Shown here piece by piece: positions 15,554 to 22,931 of a stretch of DNA of 39,823 nt. The stretch covers positions 1 to 39,823 of the forward strand of contig NZ_JAIPUT010000042.1 of the NCBI RefSeq assembly GCF_020055635.1, given 5' to 3'. The stretch comes from Marivita sp. Lineage in GTDB: Bacteria > Pseudomonadota > Alphaproteobacteria > Rhodobacterales > Rhodobacteraceae. Under the pieces are notes generated by a model. It was not told the DNA's origin and ran no database searches. It saw only the letters and a program-made list of their open reading frames with translations. Positions within the stretch are counted from its first letter, which is position 1. The number at the start of each line of letters is the position of its first letter. A program made the position numbers and the translations under genes.

Positions 15554-15781
15554 TTACTTCACTGCGTAGGGCAGCAGGGCGAGAAAGCGGGCGCGCTTGA
15601 TCGCACGGGCCAGCTCACGCTGTTTCTTGGCCGACACCGCGGTGATGCGCGACGGCACGATCTTGCCGCGCTCCGAGATATAGCGTTGCAGCAGCTTGGT
15701 GTCCTTGTAGTCGATCTTGGGTGCGTTGTCGCCCGAGAATGGGCACACCTTACGACGGCGGAAAAATGGTTTTGCAGCCAT
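15554..15781 (-). CDS. rpsR: 30S ribosomal protein S18
   Basis: 75 aa, full length. S18 pairs with S6 on the platform of the small subunit. The typical features are present: a basic N-terminus [17 protein letters not shown], the core [49 protein letters not shown] and a short tail. It lies between rpsF (25 bases) and rplI (12 bases), the conserved bacterial order. Confidence 0.97.
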
Positions 15782-15806
15782 GGTTTAGCGTCCTTTCTTC
15801 AGGCGA

Positions 15807-16163
15807 TCAATTGCGACGCTCGCGGCGGTCGCCACGGTCTTCGCGTTTCTGCATCTGGGCCGAAGGCCCTTCTTCGTGTGCGTCGACCTTGATGGTCAGA
15901 ATCCGCATCACGTCGTCATGCAGACGCATCAGGCGCTCCATCTCCTGCACGGCGGATGCCGGGGCATCGGTGCGCAGATAGGCGTAATGGCCCTTGCGGT
16001 TCTTGTTGATCTTGTAGGCCATCGTCTTGACGCCCCAGTATTCCTGATCAACAAGCTTGCCGCCGTTGTCGGAAAGGACCGTGCCGAAATGTTCGATGAG
16101 GCCTTCAGCCTGCGCGTTGGACAAATCCTGACGCGAGATAAAAACATGCTCGTATAGCGGCAT
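15807..16163 (-). CDS. rpsF: 30S ribosomal protein S6
   Basis: 118 aa. It begins MPLYEHVFISRQDLSNAQAEGL and contains the conserved EYWGVKTMAYKINKNRKGHYAYLRTDAP and MERLMRLHDDVMRILTIKVD segments. The tail is basic and charged (QKREDRGDRRERRN). The frame is open to 16298, but ATG 16163, with GGAG six bases ahead, is the family-typical start. It is the first gene of the operon. A promoter candidate lies about 110-135 bases upstream, which leaves a leader long enough to carry the autoregulatory S6:S18 structure known from many bacteria. I did not fold it. Confidence 0.96.
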   Translation of the reverse strand: MPLYEHVFISRQDLSNAQAEGLIEHFGTVLSDNGGKLVDQEYWGVKTMAYKINKNRKGHYAYLRTDAPASAVQEMERLMRLHDDVMRILTIKVDAHEEGPSAQMQKREDRGDRRERRN

Positions 16164-16270
16164 GTGCACTCCGTTTCTGTTCTGGCGCATTTCAAAGGAC
16201 AGGCTTTGACCCTTTCGCACCTGCCCACGAGAGACTGCGCGGTAAAAATCGTTCCGCGAAAGGAGCGCTC

Positions 16271-16298
16271 CGTATACACGGATTGATCGGGGGATCAA
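16271..16298 (-). promoter_or_regulatory. candidate promoter of the ribosomal protein operon with palindrome over the -35
   Basis: On the minus strand, TTGATC (16298-16293) and TATACG (16276-16271) are separated by 16 bases. The -35 element is one arm of a perfect inverted repeat, TTGATC-N4-GATCAA (16283-16298). An operator overlapping the promoter is possible. Confidence 0.5.
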
Positions 16299-16458
16299 GC
16301 GCTGCTGCCCGGGGGCGCACGGGTTGTCACAATCCTGCCCGGAACATGCCTTGCACCGGCGCGCAACGCGCCCTGAATTCGGCAGATTTTCCGAACAGAC
16401 TGTTTCTCATCGGTAAACGGTAACACGGCCGGGACATCGCGGCCGGGGGAGAGGCAGA

Positions 16459-16671
16459 ATGGTGCATTATGACGAAACCCATGTACGCGGCGCGCACACG
16501 ATTGGTCGCCTGATGCGTCGCATCCTTGGAATGGCCTGCCTGATCGCGCTTCCGGGCATCTGGATCGGCGTGCAGGGTGCCGCACCCGAAGCGCGGATCA
16601 TGGGGCTGGCGCTGTCGATTGTCGTCATGGGGCTCGCGGGCCTGTGCTTTCTCGGGTCCGCCCGCCGGTGA
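16459..16671 (+). CDS. small hypothetical membrane protein
   Basis: 70 aa, not recognised. A hydrophilic N-terminus (MVHYDETHVRGAHTIGR) is followed by two predicted membrane helices (about residues 22-39 and 46-66) and a basic end (SARR). A strong purine-rich ribosome binding site (GGGGGAGAGG) precedes the ATG. The TGA stop overlaps the GTG of the next gene (GTGA, 16668-16671), so the two are very likely translated together. The coupling to a membrane-anchored hydrolase suggests that it helps place or regulate that enzyme, but this is inference. Confidence 0.7.
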   Translation: MVHYDETHVRGAHTIGRLMRRILGMACLIALPGIWIGVQGAAPEARIMGLALSIVVMGLAGLCFLGSARR

Positions 16672-17600
16672 TCCGCAGGGTGCTGCGCAAGCTGGTGGTC
16701 ATGGCCACACTTTGGCTTCTGGGACCGATCGCCCTTGTGCTTGGTCACGCGGCGCTGTTGCCGGATCGTGTGGGCGCGTATGACGAACGGACCGGCCCGA
16801 CATTCGACGGGGCTGGACGGGGACCTTACGTCTATCAAGTCCCCGCCGATGCCGGCACGCTGCATGAATTCCAGATCGGACCGGTTGCCGGGTTCGGCGC
16901 GCCCGAAGAGCGTCTTTGGCACGGCTTCGGGCCGACCGATGGTCCGCCGCGGCCCGTCATCGTGCTGCTGCATGGGGCAGGGCGGAACGGTGCGTCGATG
17001 ATCGACATGTGGCAGGATCTGGCAAAGCGTCAGAATGTCGTTCTGGTGGCCCCGGACGCGCGGGCACCACGTTGGTCCCTTGTCACGGAGGGGCCGATGT
17101 TCCTCAGCGCGCTCTTGAAAGACGCTGCCGAACAGTATGCGATCGATTTCAAATCCATTTATCTGGTGGGTCATTCGGATGGCGGCGCCCATGCAATGCG
17201 CATCGCAAATCTTGGGGGCGGTGTGTTCAGGGCGGTCGCGACTCATTCCGGTCATTCCAACCGCCTTCGTATGATTCCCGCTTTGAACCCGGTGCCGATC
17301 CACAGCTTCGTTGGCGATGCCGATGTGGCCTTCACCGTCGAAAGTTCGCGCGCGGCGCTGACCCATCTGGCCCGTGCAGGGCACCCGACCTCGCTGACCG
17401 TGATTCCCGGCCACAATCACTGGTATTACGGGATCGGCAAAAACCTTGCGTCCGTGATGTGGCAACGGCTGGGGGCTGACCAAGCACCGCCACAAAGCCC
17501 CGGGTCGCCTCCACCTGCACAAATGGTGCAGCGCAGTGCCCCTGTTCCAACCGACCGCGCAACCGGAGCAAAATGGGTGCGTGTGCCCGGGAATGACTGA
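16668..17600 (+). CDS. membrane-anchored alpha/beta hydrolase (PHB depolymerase/LpqC-like)
   Basis: 310 aa. An N-terminal hydrophobic segment (about residues 10-29, VVMATLWLLGPIALVLGHAA) acts as a signal anchor, so the catalytic domain should be periplasmic. The fold shows an oxyanion strand PVIVLLHGAGRNGASM, the nucleophile elbow GHSDGG, an acid in GDADVAF and a terminal histidine in GHNHWYYG: a Ser-Asp-His esterase triad, of the kind found in polyhydroxybutyrate depolymerase and feruloyl esterase-like proteins (COG3509). The C-terminal ~40 residues are Pro/Gln-rich and probably disordered. GTG 16668 is chosen for its four-base overlap with the preceding stop; GTG 16644 is an alternative. 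The natural substrate is unknown. Confidence 0.8.
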   Translation: MIRRVLRKLVVMATLWLLGPIALVLGHAALLPDRVGAYDERTGPTFDGAGRGPYVYQVPADAGTLHEFQIGPVAGFGAPEERLWHGFGPTDGPPRPVIVLLHGAGRNGASMIDMWQDLAKRQNVVLVAPDARAPRWSLVTEGPMFLSALLKDAAEQYAIDFKSIYLVGHSDGGAHAMRIANLGGGVFRAVATHSGHSNRLRMIPALNPVPIHSFVGDADVAFTVESSRAALTHLARAGHPTSLTVIPGHNHWYYGIGKNLASVMWQRLGADQAPPQSPGSPPPAQMVQRSAPVPTDRATGAKWVRVPGND

Positions 17601-17716
17601 ACGATCGGGGATGACTGTTCATCCCGACACATATTCTGTTGAGTTTGCACCAATTGCTGCGGCGGGTTCCGGGCGCAATTTACAGCCCATCGAAACCGCA
17701 ACACAGGAACAGATTC

Positions 17717-18301
17717 ATGAAAACCACGATCCTTGCCGCCGCACTTGCCGCGCTTCCCCTTGCCGCCTTGGCCGAACCCGAAGCCTACACGCTGGATGCC
17801 AGCCACAGCCAGGTGCTCTTTTCCTATAACCACCTCGGATATTCGACCACCTGGGGCATGTTCTCGGGCTTTGAGGGCGACATCCAGTTCGACCAGGAGA
17901 ACCCGGCCAATTCTTCCGTGACCGTGTCCTTCCCGGTGCGGTCGATGTTCACTGGCTGGGAAGGCCGGTTCGAGCACTTCATGACCGCCGATTTCTTCGG
18001 GGCCGATGAAGACGAGATGGTCACCTTCACCTCGACCGCCATCGATGTCACCGGCGACAGCACCGCCAACATCACCGGCGACCTGACATTGAACGGGATC
18101 ACCAAGCCGGTCACGCTCGCCGCGACGCTGAACCAGGCGGGCGATCACCCGATGGAAGGCAAGCCCTGGGCCGGGTTCGACGCGACCACCACGCTGCTGC
18201 GCAGCGATTTCGAAGTCGGCATGTTCGCGCCCTTCGTCAGCGACGAGGTAGAGGTTCAGATCTCGGTCGAGGCGATGCAGGTGGCGGACAGCGACTCCTG
18301 A
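17717..18301 (+). CDS. YceI family periplasmic protein
   Basis: 194 aa. The signal peptide is residues 1-19 (ALA before EPEAY). The mature part has the YceI/polyisoprenoid-binding lipocalin-like fold, with YTLDASHSQVLFSYNHLGYSTTWGMFSGFEGDI at its start, MTADFFGADEDEMVTFTSTAI and GDLTLNGITKPVTL in the middle, and FEVGMFAPFVSDEVEVQISVEA at the end. The histidines of the H-S...H pattern are kept. Family members bind long isoprenoid chains such as ubiquinone-like lipids in the periplasm; the ligand here is unknown. AGGAA precedes the ATG. The gene is convergent with the b561-YceI fusion, and the two share the terminator at 18324. Confidence 0.9.
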   Translation: MKTTILAAALAALPLAALAEPEAYTLDASHSQVLFSYNHLGYSTTWGMFSGFEGDIQFDQENPANSSVTVSFPVRSMFTGWEGRFEHFMTADFFGADEDEMVTFTSTAIDVTGDSTANITGDLTLNGITKPVTLAATLNQAGDHPMEGKPWAGFDATTTLLRSDFEVGMFAPFVSDEVEVQISVEAMQVADSDS

Positions 18302-18323
18302 CCTTGGCCACACCGAAACGAAG

Positions 18324-18354
18324 AAACCCCGGGCGATGCGCCCGGGGTTTTTTT
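18324..18354. terminator. bidirectional intrinsic terminator between yceI and the b561-YceI gene
   Basis: An 11-bp perfect stem AAACCCCGGGC (18324-18334), loop GATGC, GCCCGGGGTTT (18340-18350), then further T residues to 18354. It is strong for the plus-strand yceI, and the short A-run on the left gives some T residues for the minus-strand gene. Confidence 0.9.
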
Positions 18355-18379
18355 ATACGCAGATGCAAGCGGGCGAATG

Positions 18380-19588
18380 TCAGTCGCCGCCACGCTCGGC
18401 AGTCAGGTCCACCGAGACGATCACTTCGAAGCCCAGTTGGCTTTCGTCTGTCATGCCATTGCCGATGTCGAAATTGCGCCGGTCCAGAACGGTGCTGCCC
18501 TGCATCCGGGCTATGTCACCCTCGACCGTCAGGTCAAAGGGCAGGGAAACCGCCTGTTCGAGCCCGCGCAGGGTCAATGAGCCTTCGGCCACGTACCCCT
18601 CTGTGGTGTTCAGAATGTCGGCGCCGAAGCGGGCGGTCGGGAACTCGGAGCTGGCAAAATAATCCGGCCCCATCGCCTGTTGCGTGACCGACCCGAGCGT
18701 GAGCGAGGTGATGGCGATCTCGACATCGACCGCGCCGGCCTGTCCATCGGTAACGGTTTCGTCAAAGCGGATATCCGCGGTCCAGTCAGAAAATGATCCC
18801 GAAACCTCGGCACCCATCTGCTCTACGGTGATGCCAAGCGTGCCTTCGGTCACCGCCCATTCGCTTTCGACCTGTTGCAACGCAGGCGCTTCGGCGGCAA
18901 TCGCGCCGCCCTTGTGGTAGACGCCGAACATGCTGCCGACGCCAAGGGCGGCGGCCCAGACCAGAACGGCCAGTACCGGCGGCACCAGGCCCCGGTTCGG
19001 GCGCTTGGCCGGGTCAAACTTGACCTTGCGGCCCGGCAGCATGCGCGCCAGCGTCTGGTCCTTGTCGATCACCGCGTGCTTGATGGCCCCCGCGATGTGC
19101 AGGATCAGCGAGATCACCAGAACCCGTTCGAAAACGATATGCAGCCCGGCGGCGGTTTCGGACAGGGCCAGGTTCTCGGGCACCAGCGGCAGGTTCTGTC
19201 CGAACGGCCACCAGATCGGCGCAAAGCCTTCGGTGGCCGCGTGGTGAACCCAGCCCGACAGGGGCACCAGCACCAGCGAGCCGTAAAGCAGCCAGTGCAC
19301 GATCTCGGCCAGCAGCGTTTCGGCCTTGCGATCCGGATGTATCGCCGCCGGTTTGGGCTGGGTCACGGCCCATAGAATGCGGACCAGCGCCACGAAAAAC
19401 AGCGTCACACCCACCGTCTTGTGCAGCGAGAACAGCCACGCCTTGTCGGCCAGTTGCTCGGCGGTGTCGTAAGGCATGTCATTGGCGATGATCCCCAGAG
19501 GAATGACCACCAGAATGCCAAGCGCGGTCAGCCAGTGCAGGGTCTTGGCGACGGAACCGTAGTGGGTTGTCGAATTTGAGGCGGACAT
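18380..19588 (-). CDS. cytochrome b561-YceI fusion protein
   Basis: 402 aa, two domains that are often separate genes. Residues about 1-215 are a cytochrome b561 of the bacterial CybB/YceJ type, with four to five membrane helices and candidate haem-ligand histidines in KTLHWLTALG, FSLHKTVGVT, IVHWLLYGS, GWVHHAA and LILHIAGAIKH. A further membrane helix (VPPVLAVLVWAAALGVGSMFG) leads to a C-terminal YceI domain of about 165 residues (WAVTEGTLGITVEQMG ... DYFASSEFPTARFGADI ... GSLTLRGLEQAVSLPFDLTVEG). The YceI histidine of the DxxHS motif is Gly here. It likely moves electrons between a quinone and a lipid-like ligand in the periplasm. ATG 19588 has GGAGAG ahead; the longer frame to 19726 is unsupported. 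Confidence 0.9.
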   Translation of the reverse strand: MSASNSTTHYGSVAKTLHWLTALGILVVIPLGIIANDMPYDTAEQLADKAWLFSLHKTVGVTLFFVALVRILWAVTQPKPAAIHPDRKAETLLAEIVHWLLYGSLVLVPLSGWVHHAATEGFAPIWWPFGQNLPLVPENLALSETAAGLHIVFERVLVISLILHIAGAIKHAVIDKDQTLARMLPGRKVKFDPAKRPNRGLVPPVLAVLVWAAALGVGSMFGVYHKGGAIAAEAPALQQVESEWAVTEGTLGITVEQMGAEVSGSFSDWTADIRFDETVTDGQAGAVDVEIAITSLTLGSVTQQAMGPDYFASSEFPTARFGADILNTTEGYVAEGSLTLRGLEQAVSLPFDLTVEGDIARMQGSTVLDRRNFDIGNGMTDESQLGFEVIVSVDLTAERGGD

Positions 19589-19740
19589 GACGGGCTCTCC
19601 GGGTGTTGAAAAGGTTTTGCCAGAGCTATCGCGTCCCGGCGCATCCGCAATCTTCGTCAGCGCACAGAATTCGTGCAGGAACGTTGCGTCGTCCCGACAC
19701 GGGCTGTAATGGCTTGTGCCAATCAAAACCGGAGGGTGCC

Positions 19741-20676
19741 ATGAGCCGAGCTTTTCTTTTTCCCGGGCAGGGGGCGCAAACCATCGGAATGGGCCGCGAC
19801 CTGGCCGAAGCCTATCCGGGCGCGCGCGCGATCTTCGAAGAAGTGGACGACGCGCTGGACGAAAAGCTGAGCACGCTGATCTGGGAGGGCGATATCGAAA
19901 CCCTGACCCTGACCGCGAATGCCCAGCCCGGGCTGATGGCCACGTCGCTTGCCGCGATGCGCGCGCTCGAGGCGGAAGGCGTTGCTGTGGAGGCGGCGTC
20001 TTTCGTGGCGGGGCATTCGCTGGGCGAATATTCGGCGCTGACGGCGGCGGGCGCCTTGTCGGTCACGGACGCGGCGCGCCTCTTGCGGGCGCGGGGCAAG
20101 GCGATGCAGGACGCGGTGCCGGTTGGCGTTGGCGCGATGGCCGCGATCCTTGGCCTGGGGCTCGAGGATGTGCGCAAGGTTGCCGACGCGGCGGCGCAAG
20201 GCGAGGTCTGTGCGGCGGCCAATGACAACGATCCGGGGCAGGTCGTGGTCTCGGGCCACAAGGCAGCGGTCGAACGGGCCGTTGATCTGGCGAAAGAGGC
20301 TGGCGCGAAACGGGCGGTTCTGCTGCCGGTCAGCGCGCCGTTCCACTGCGCGCTCATGGCCCCGGCGGCCGAGGCGATGGCCGACGCATTGGGCAAGGTG
20401 ACGATCAACGCGCCTGCTGTGCCCGTGGTGGCGAATGTGCGCGCCGAGGCGGTCAGCGATCCCGAAACGATCCGCGCGCTGCTGGTGGAACAGATCACCG
20501 GTGCGGTGCGCTGGCGCGAATCCATCAGCTGGATGGTCGGGCAGGGCGTCGATGAGTTCTGGGAAATCGGAGCGGGCAAGGCGCTGATCGGCATGGTGCG
20601 CCGGATTGACCGGTCTGCCGCGACGCGCGCAGTCGGCTCGGCTGCCGATGTGCAGGCCGCAACGCAAGAGGGCTGA
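19741..20676 (+). CDS. fabD: malonyl-CoA:ACP transacylase
   Basis: 311 aa. It transfers malonyl from CoA to the acyl carrier protein, starting each round of type II fatty acid synthesis in the cytoplasm. It begins MSRAFLFPGQGAQTIGMG. The catalytic serine is S93 in GHSLGEYSAL, and the catalytic histidine is in APFHCALM. GSAADVQAAT is near the end. The length is normal. ATG 19741 follows a GGAGG ribosome binding site (ccggagggtgcc); the longer frame to 19603 is unsupported. fabG and acpP follow on the same strand, so all three may share transcripts, although acpP also has its own promoter candidate. Confidence 0.95.
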   Translation: MSRAFLFPGQGAQTIGMGRDLAEAYPGARAIFEEVDDALDEKLSTLIWEGDIETLTLTANAQPGLMATSLAAMRALEAEGVAVEAASFVAGHSLGEYSALTAAGALSVTDAARLLRARGKAMQDAVPVGVGAMAAILGLGLEDVRKVADAAAQGEVCAAANDNDPGQVVVSGHKAAVERAVDLAKEAGAKRAVLLPVSAPFHCALMAPAAEAMADALGKVTINAPAVPVVANVRAEAVSDPETIRALLVEQITGAVRWRESISWMVGQGVDEFWEIGAGKALIGMVRRIDRSAATRAVGSAADVQAATQEG

Positions 20677-20766
20677 GGAGCCCCGGAATATCAAGGCCGG
20701 CGCCAGGAGCCTTCGTAGCACGGCACTTGGGGTGCAAGGTTGAAACGAGATGAAAAGGAACACGAC

Positions 20767-21504
20767 ATGTTCGATCTGACAGGCAAGAGCGCGCTGATCA
20801 CAGGCGCATCGGGGGGCATCGGCGGCGAGATCGCCCGCGGGCTGCACGCCGCCGGAGCAACCGTGGGCCTCTCCGGCACACGCACCGAACCGCTTGAAGC
20901 ACTGGCTGCTGATCTGGGCGACCGCGCCCATGTCCTGCCCTGCAACCTGAGCGACCCCGACGCGGTGGCTGCCCTGCCGAAACAGGCGGCCGAGGCGATG
21001 GGCGGCGTCGACATCCTCGTGAACAACGCAGGCATAACCCGCGACAACCTCTTCATGCGCATGTCGGACGACGAATGGCAGTCGGTGATAGACGTGAACC
21101 TGACCGCCACGTTCAAGCTGTGCAAGGGCGTGCTGCGCGGCATGATGAAGGCGCGCTGGGGCCGCATCGTGAACATCTCGTCGGTCGTCGGTGCCACCGG
21201 CAATCCGGGGCAGGGCAATTACGCCGCCGCCAAGGCCGGCATGGTCGGCATGTCCAAATCGCTGGCCTACGAAGTGGCCTCGCGCGGCATCACGGTCAAC
21301 GCCGTGGCCCCCGGTTTCATCGAGACCGCGATGACCGACAAGCTGACCGAGGATCAGAAATCCGCCATCCTGACACAGATTCCCTCGGGCCGCATGGGCA
21401 CCCCACAAGAGATCGCGGCAGCGGTTCTTTATCTCTCGAGCCCCGAGGCGGCCTATGTCACCGGCACCACGCTGCACGTCAATGGCGGCATGGCAATGCT
21501 CTGA
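20767..21504 (+). CDS. fabG: 3-oxoacyl-ACP reductase
   Basis: 245 aa, an NADPH-dependent short-chain dehydrogenase that reduces 3-oxoacyl-ACP. The nucleotide-binding motif is TGASGGIGG (about residues 12-20), followed by LVNNAGITRDNL. The catalytic Ser lies in NISSVVG and Tyr/Lys in GNYAAAKAGM. The C-terminus YVTGTTLHVNGGMAML is typical of FabG. Being next to fabD and acpP separates it from generic SDRs. ATG 20767 follows AAGGA; a GTG-type extension to 20740 (MKRDEKEHD) only translates the ribosome binding site region. Confidence 0.95.
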   Translation: MFDLTGKSALITGASGGIGGEIARGLHAAGATVGLSGTRTEPLEALAADLGDRAHVLPCNLSDPDAVAALPKQAAEAMGGVDILVNNAGITRDNLFMRMSDDEWQSVIDVNLTATFKLCKGVLRGMMKARWGRIVNISSVVGATGNPGQGNYAAAKAGMVGMSKSLAYEVASRGITVNAVAPGFIETAMTDKLTEDQKSAILTQIPSGRMGTPQEIAAAVLYLSSPEAAYVTGTTLHVNGGMAML

Positions 21505-21509
21505 TTTCG

Positions 21510-21547
21510 CAGGGGAAACAGGGATTTTGCAGGTGCAGAAACCCCTG
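21510..21547. other. imperfect inverted repeat between fabG and acpP
   Basis: CAGGGG (21510-21515) and CCCCTG (21542-21547) can pair. A second, nested stem CAGGGATTT/AAACCCCTG with one mismatch competes with it. No T-run follows. It may be a partial terminator or an mRNA-processing structure. Confidence 0.35.
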
Positions 21548-21591
21548 AAAACACACCCCTTTTCACGCGCATGCGTTTGTGTTGAAAGCGT

Positions 21592-21619
21592 TTGCCATCC
21601 CGATTCCATGTGCTATAGC
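21592..21619 (+). promoter_or_regulatory. candidate acpP promoter
   Basis: TTGCCA (21592-21597) and TATAGC (21614-21619) are separated by 16 bases, with TGC directly before the -10. The start point would lie near 21626, leaving a GC-rich leader of about 150 bases before the acpP ATG. Strong independent promoters for acpP are common in bacteria. Found by eye. Confidence 0.5.
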
Positions 21620-21773
21620 GGCGCAGGTTTTGGACCAGCCCTTTCCATTTCGGGCCGTTCCGGTCTTCGGCGTTCGACCGGGGCGCAAACCACCGCCCGC
21701 AAGGGCAAGATCAATTCCGCCCGGGCGCGGGCTAACCCGGCCTCCGCGCCGACGAAACTGTGAGGAAGAAAAC

Positions 21774-22007
21774 ATGAGCGACGTCGCAGATCGCGTTAAG
21801 AAAATTGTTGTCGAGCACCTTGGTGTCGAAGAGGACAAGGTTGTCGAGAATGCGTCGTTCATCGACGATCTCGGCGCCGACAGCCTCGACACCGTCGAGC
21901 TGGTCATGGCCTTCGAAGAAGAGTTCGGCATCGAAATCCCGGATGACGCGGCCGAAACCATCCAGACCTTCGGCGATGCGGTGAAGTTCATCAAAGACGC
22001 GCAGTAA
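21774..22007 (+). CDS. acpP: acyl carrier protein
   Basis: 77 aa, very acidic. It carries the growing acyl chain on a 4'-phosphopantetheine arm attached to S37 in the DSL motif ([19 protein letters not shown]). The whole sequence matches the standard bacterial ACP. GAGGAAG precedes the ATG. A terminator follows 27 bases after the stop and mazG converges from the other side. fabF, which follows acpP directly in many bacteria, is therefore not the next gene here. Confidence 0.98.
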   Translation: MSDVADRVKKIVVEHLGVEEDKVVENASFIDDLGADSLDTVELVMAFEEEFGIEIPDDAAETIQTFGDAVKFIKDAQ

Positions 22008-22034
22008 GCGTCTGAACTCTCGGATTTTTGGGAA

Positions 22035-22063
22035 ACGCGTCCTGCTTCAGGGCGCGTTTTTCT
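22035..22063 (+). terminator. intrinsic terminator of acpP
   Basis: ACGCGTCCTG (22035-22044), loop CTT, CAGGGCGCGT (22048-22057) with one G-T pair, then T-rich TTTTTCTTTT. It overlaps the 3' end of the convergent mazG gene, so the hairpin also lies in the last codons of mazG. Confidence 0.88.
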
Positions 22064-22868
22064 TTTGTGCCTTCTCGACCGCCTTGGCGGCGTCCCAAAG
22101 CGCGTCCATTTCCGCCAGATCGCTGTCGGCGGGCGTCTTGCCCTGTGCGGCCAGCGCGGCCTCGATGCTTTCGAACCGGCGGGTGAACTTGGCATTGGCG
22201 GCGCGCAGCGCGGCCTCGGGATCAAGCCCCATGTGGCGGCCCAGGTTGACCATCGCGAACAGCAGGTCTCCGAATTCCTCGAACCGCTCGTCCGCGTCCT
22301 GAACCTCGCGCAGCTCCTGCGCTTCCTCGACGATCTTGTCCAACACCTCGTCCGTCGTGGGCCAGTCGAACCCGACCCGCGCCGCACGGTTCTGCAGCTT
22401 GATCGCGCGGGTCAGGGCGGGCAGCCCCTTGGCGACCCCGTCCAGCACGCCGGTTTCCTTTTTCCCTGCGCGTTCGGCCGCCTTGATCTGTTCCCAGTCC
22501 AGCACCTGCTGCTCGGCCGATTTGTCCCGGCTCTCGTCGCCGAACACATGCGGATGCCGCGCCACCATCTTGTCGGAAATCGCGTTCGCCACGTCGTCAA
22601 AGCTGAACATCCCGGCCTCTTCGGCCATCTGCGTGTGATAGACCGACTGGAGCAGCAGATCGCCCAACTCGCCCTTCAACTCGCCCCAGGCTTGGCGTTC
22701 GATGGCGTCCGCCACCTCGTAGGCTTCCTCGATCGTGTAGGGTGCGATCGACGCGAAATCCTGTTCGATGTCCCAGGGACAACCGGTCTCGGGGTCGCGC
22801 AACCGGCGCATGATTTCCAGCAGCCGGGGCATCCCTCCCTTGGGATCGTGGATCAGGTCATCGGACAT
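22047..22868 (-). CDS. mazG: nucleoside triphosphate pyrophosphohydrolase MazG
   Basis: 273 aa. It hydrolyses (d)NTPs to the monophosphate and pyrophosphate, a housecleaning and stress-modulating activity. Two tandem MazG domains are visible. The first has CPWDIEQDFASIAPYTIEEAYEVADAI ... ELGDLLLQSVYH, with the Mg2+-binding EExxE/ExxD pattern. The second has DEVLDKIVEEAQELREV ... FEEFGDLLFAMVNLGRH. GGAGG precedes ATG 22868. The 3' end runs through the acpP terminator hairpin. The gene is divergent from the amidohydrolase gene. Confidence 0.94.
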   Translation of the reverse strand: MSDDLIHDPKGGMPRLLEIMRRLRDPETGCPWDIEQDFASIAPYTIEEAYEVADAIERQAWGELKGELGDLLLQSVYHTQMAEEAGMFSFDDVANAISDKMVARHPHVFGDESRDKSAEQQVLDWEQIKAAERAGKKETGVLDGVAKGLPALTRAIKLQNRAARVGFDWPTTDEVLDKIVEEAQELREVQDADERFEEFGDLLFAMVNLGRHMGLDPEAALRAANAKFTRRFESIEAALAAQGKTPADSDLAEMDALWDAAKAVEKAQKKNAP

Positions 22869-22931
22869 TGCAGGCCTCCGTGCTTCGGGATTAGATGCAG
22901 GGATGCGGCATCACGGCAGGGGAGTCCAGAC

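Noticed and set aside
16283-16298. FNR/FnrL box (TTGAT-N4-ATCAA) near rpsF
   Set aside because: The half sites TTGAT and ATCAA are present but separated by six bases, not four, so it does not fit the FNR consensus.
19723-21609. 628-residue minus-strand open frame across fabD and fabG
   Set aside because: Antisense shadow of two certain genes, with composition typical of shadows.
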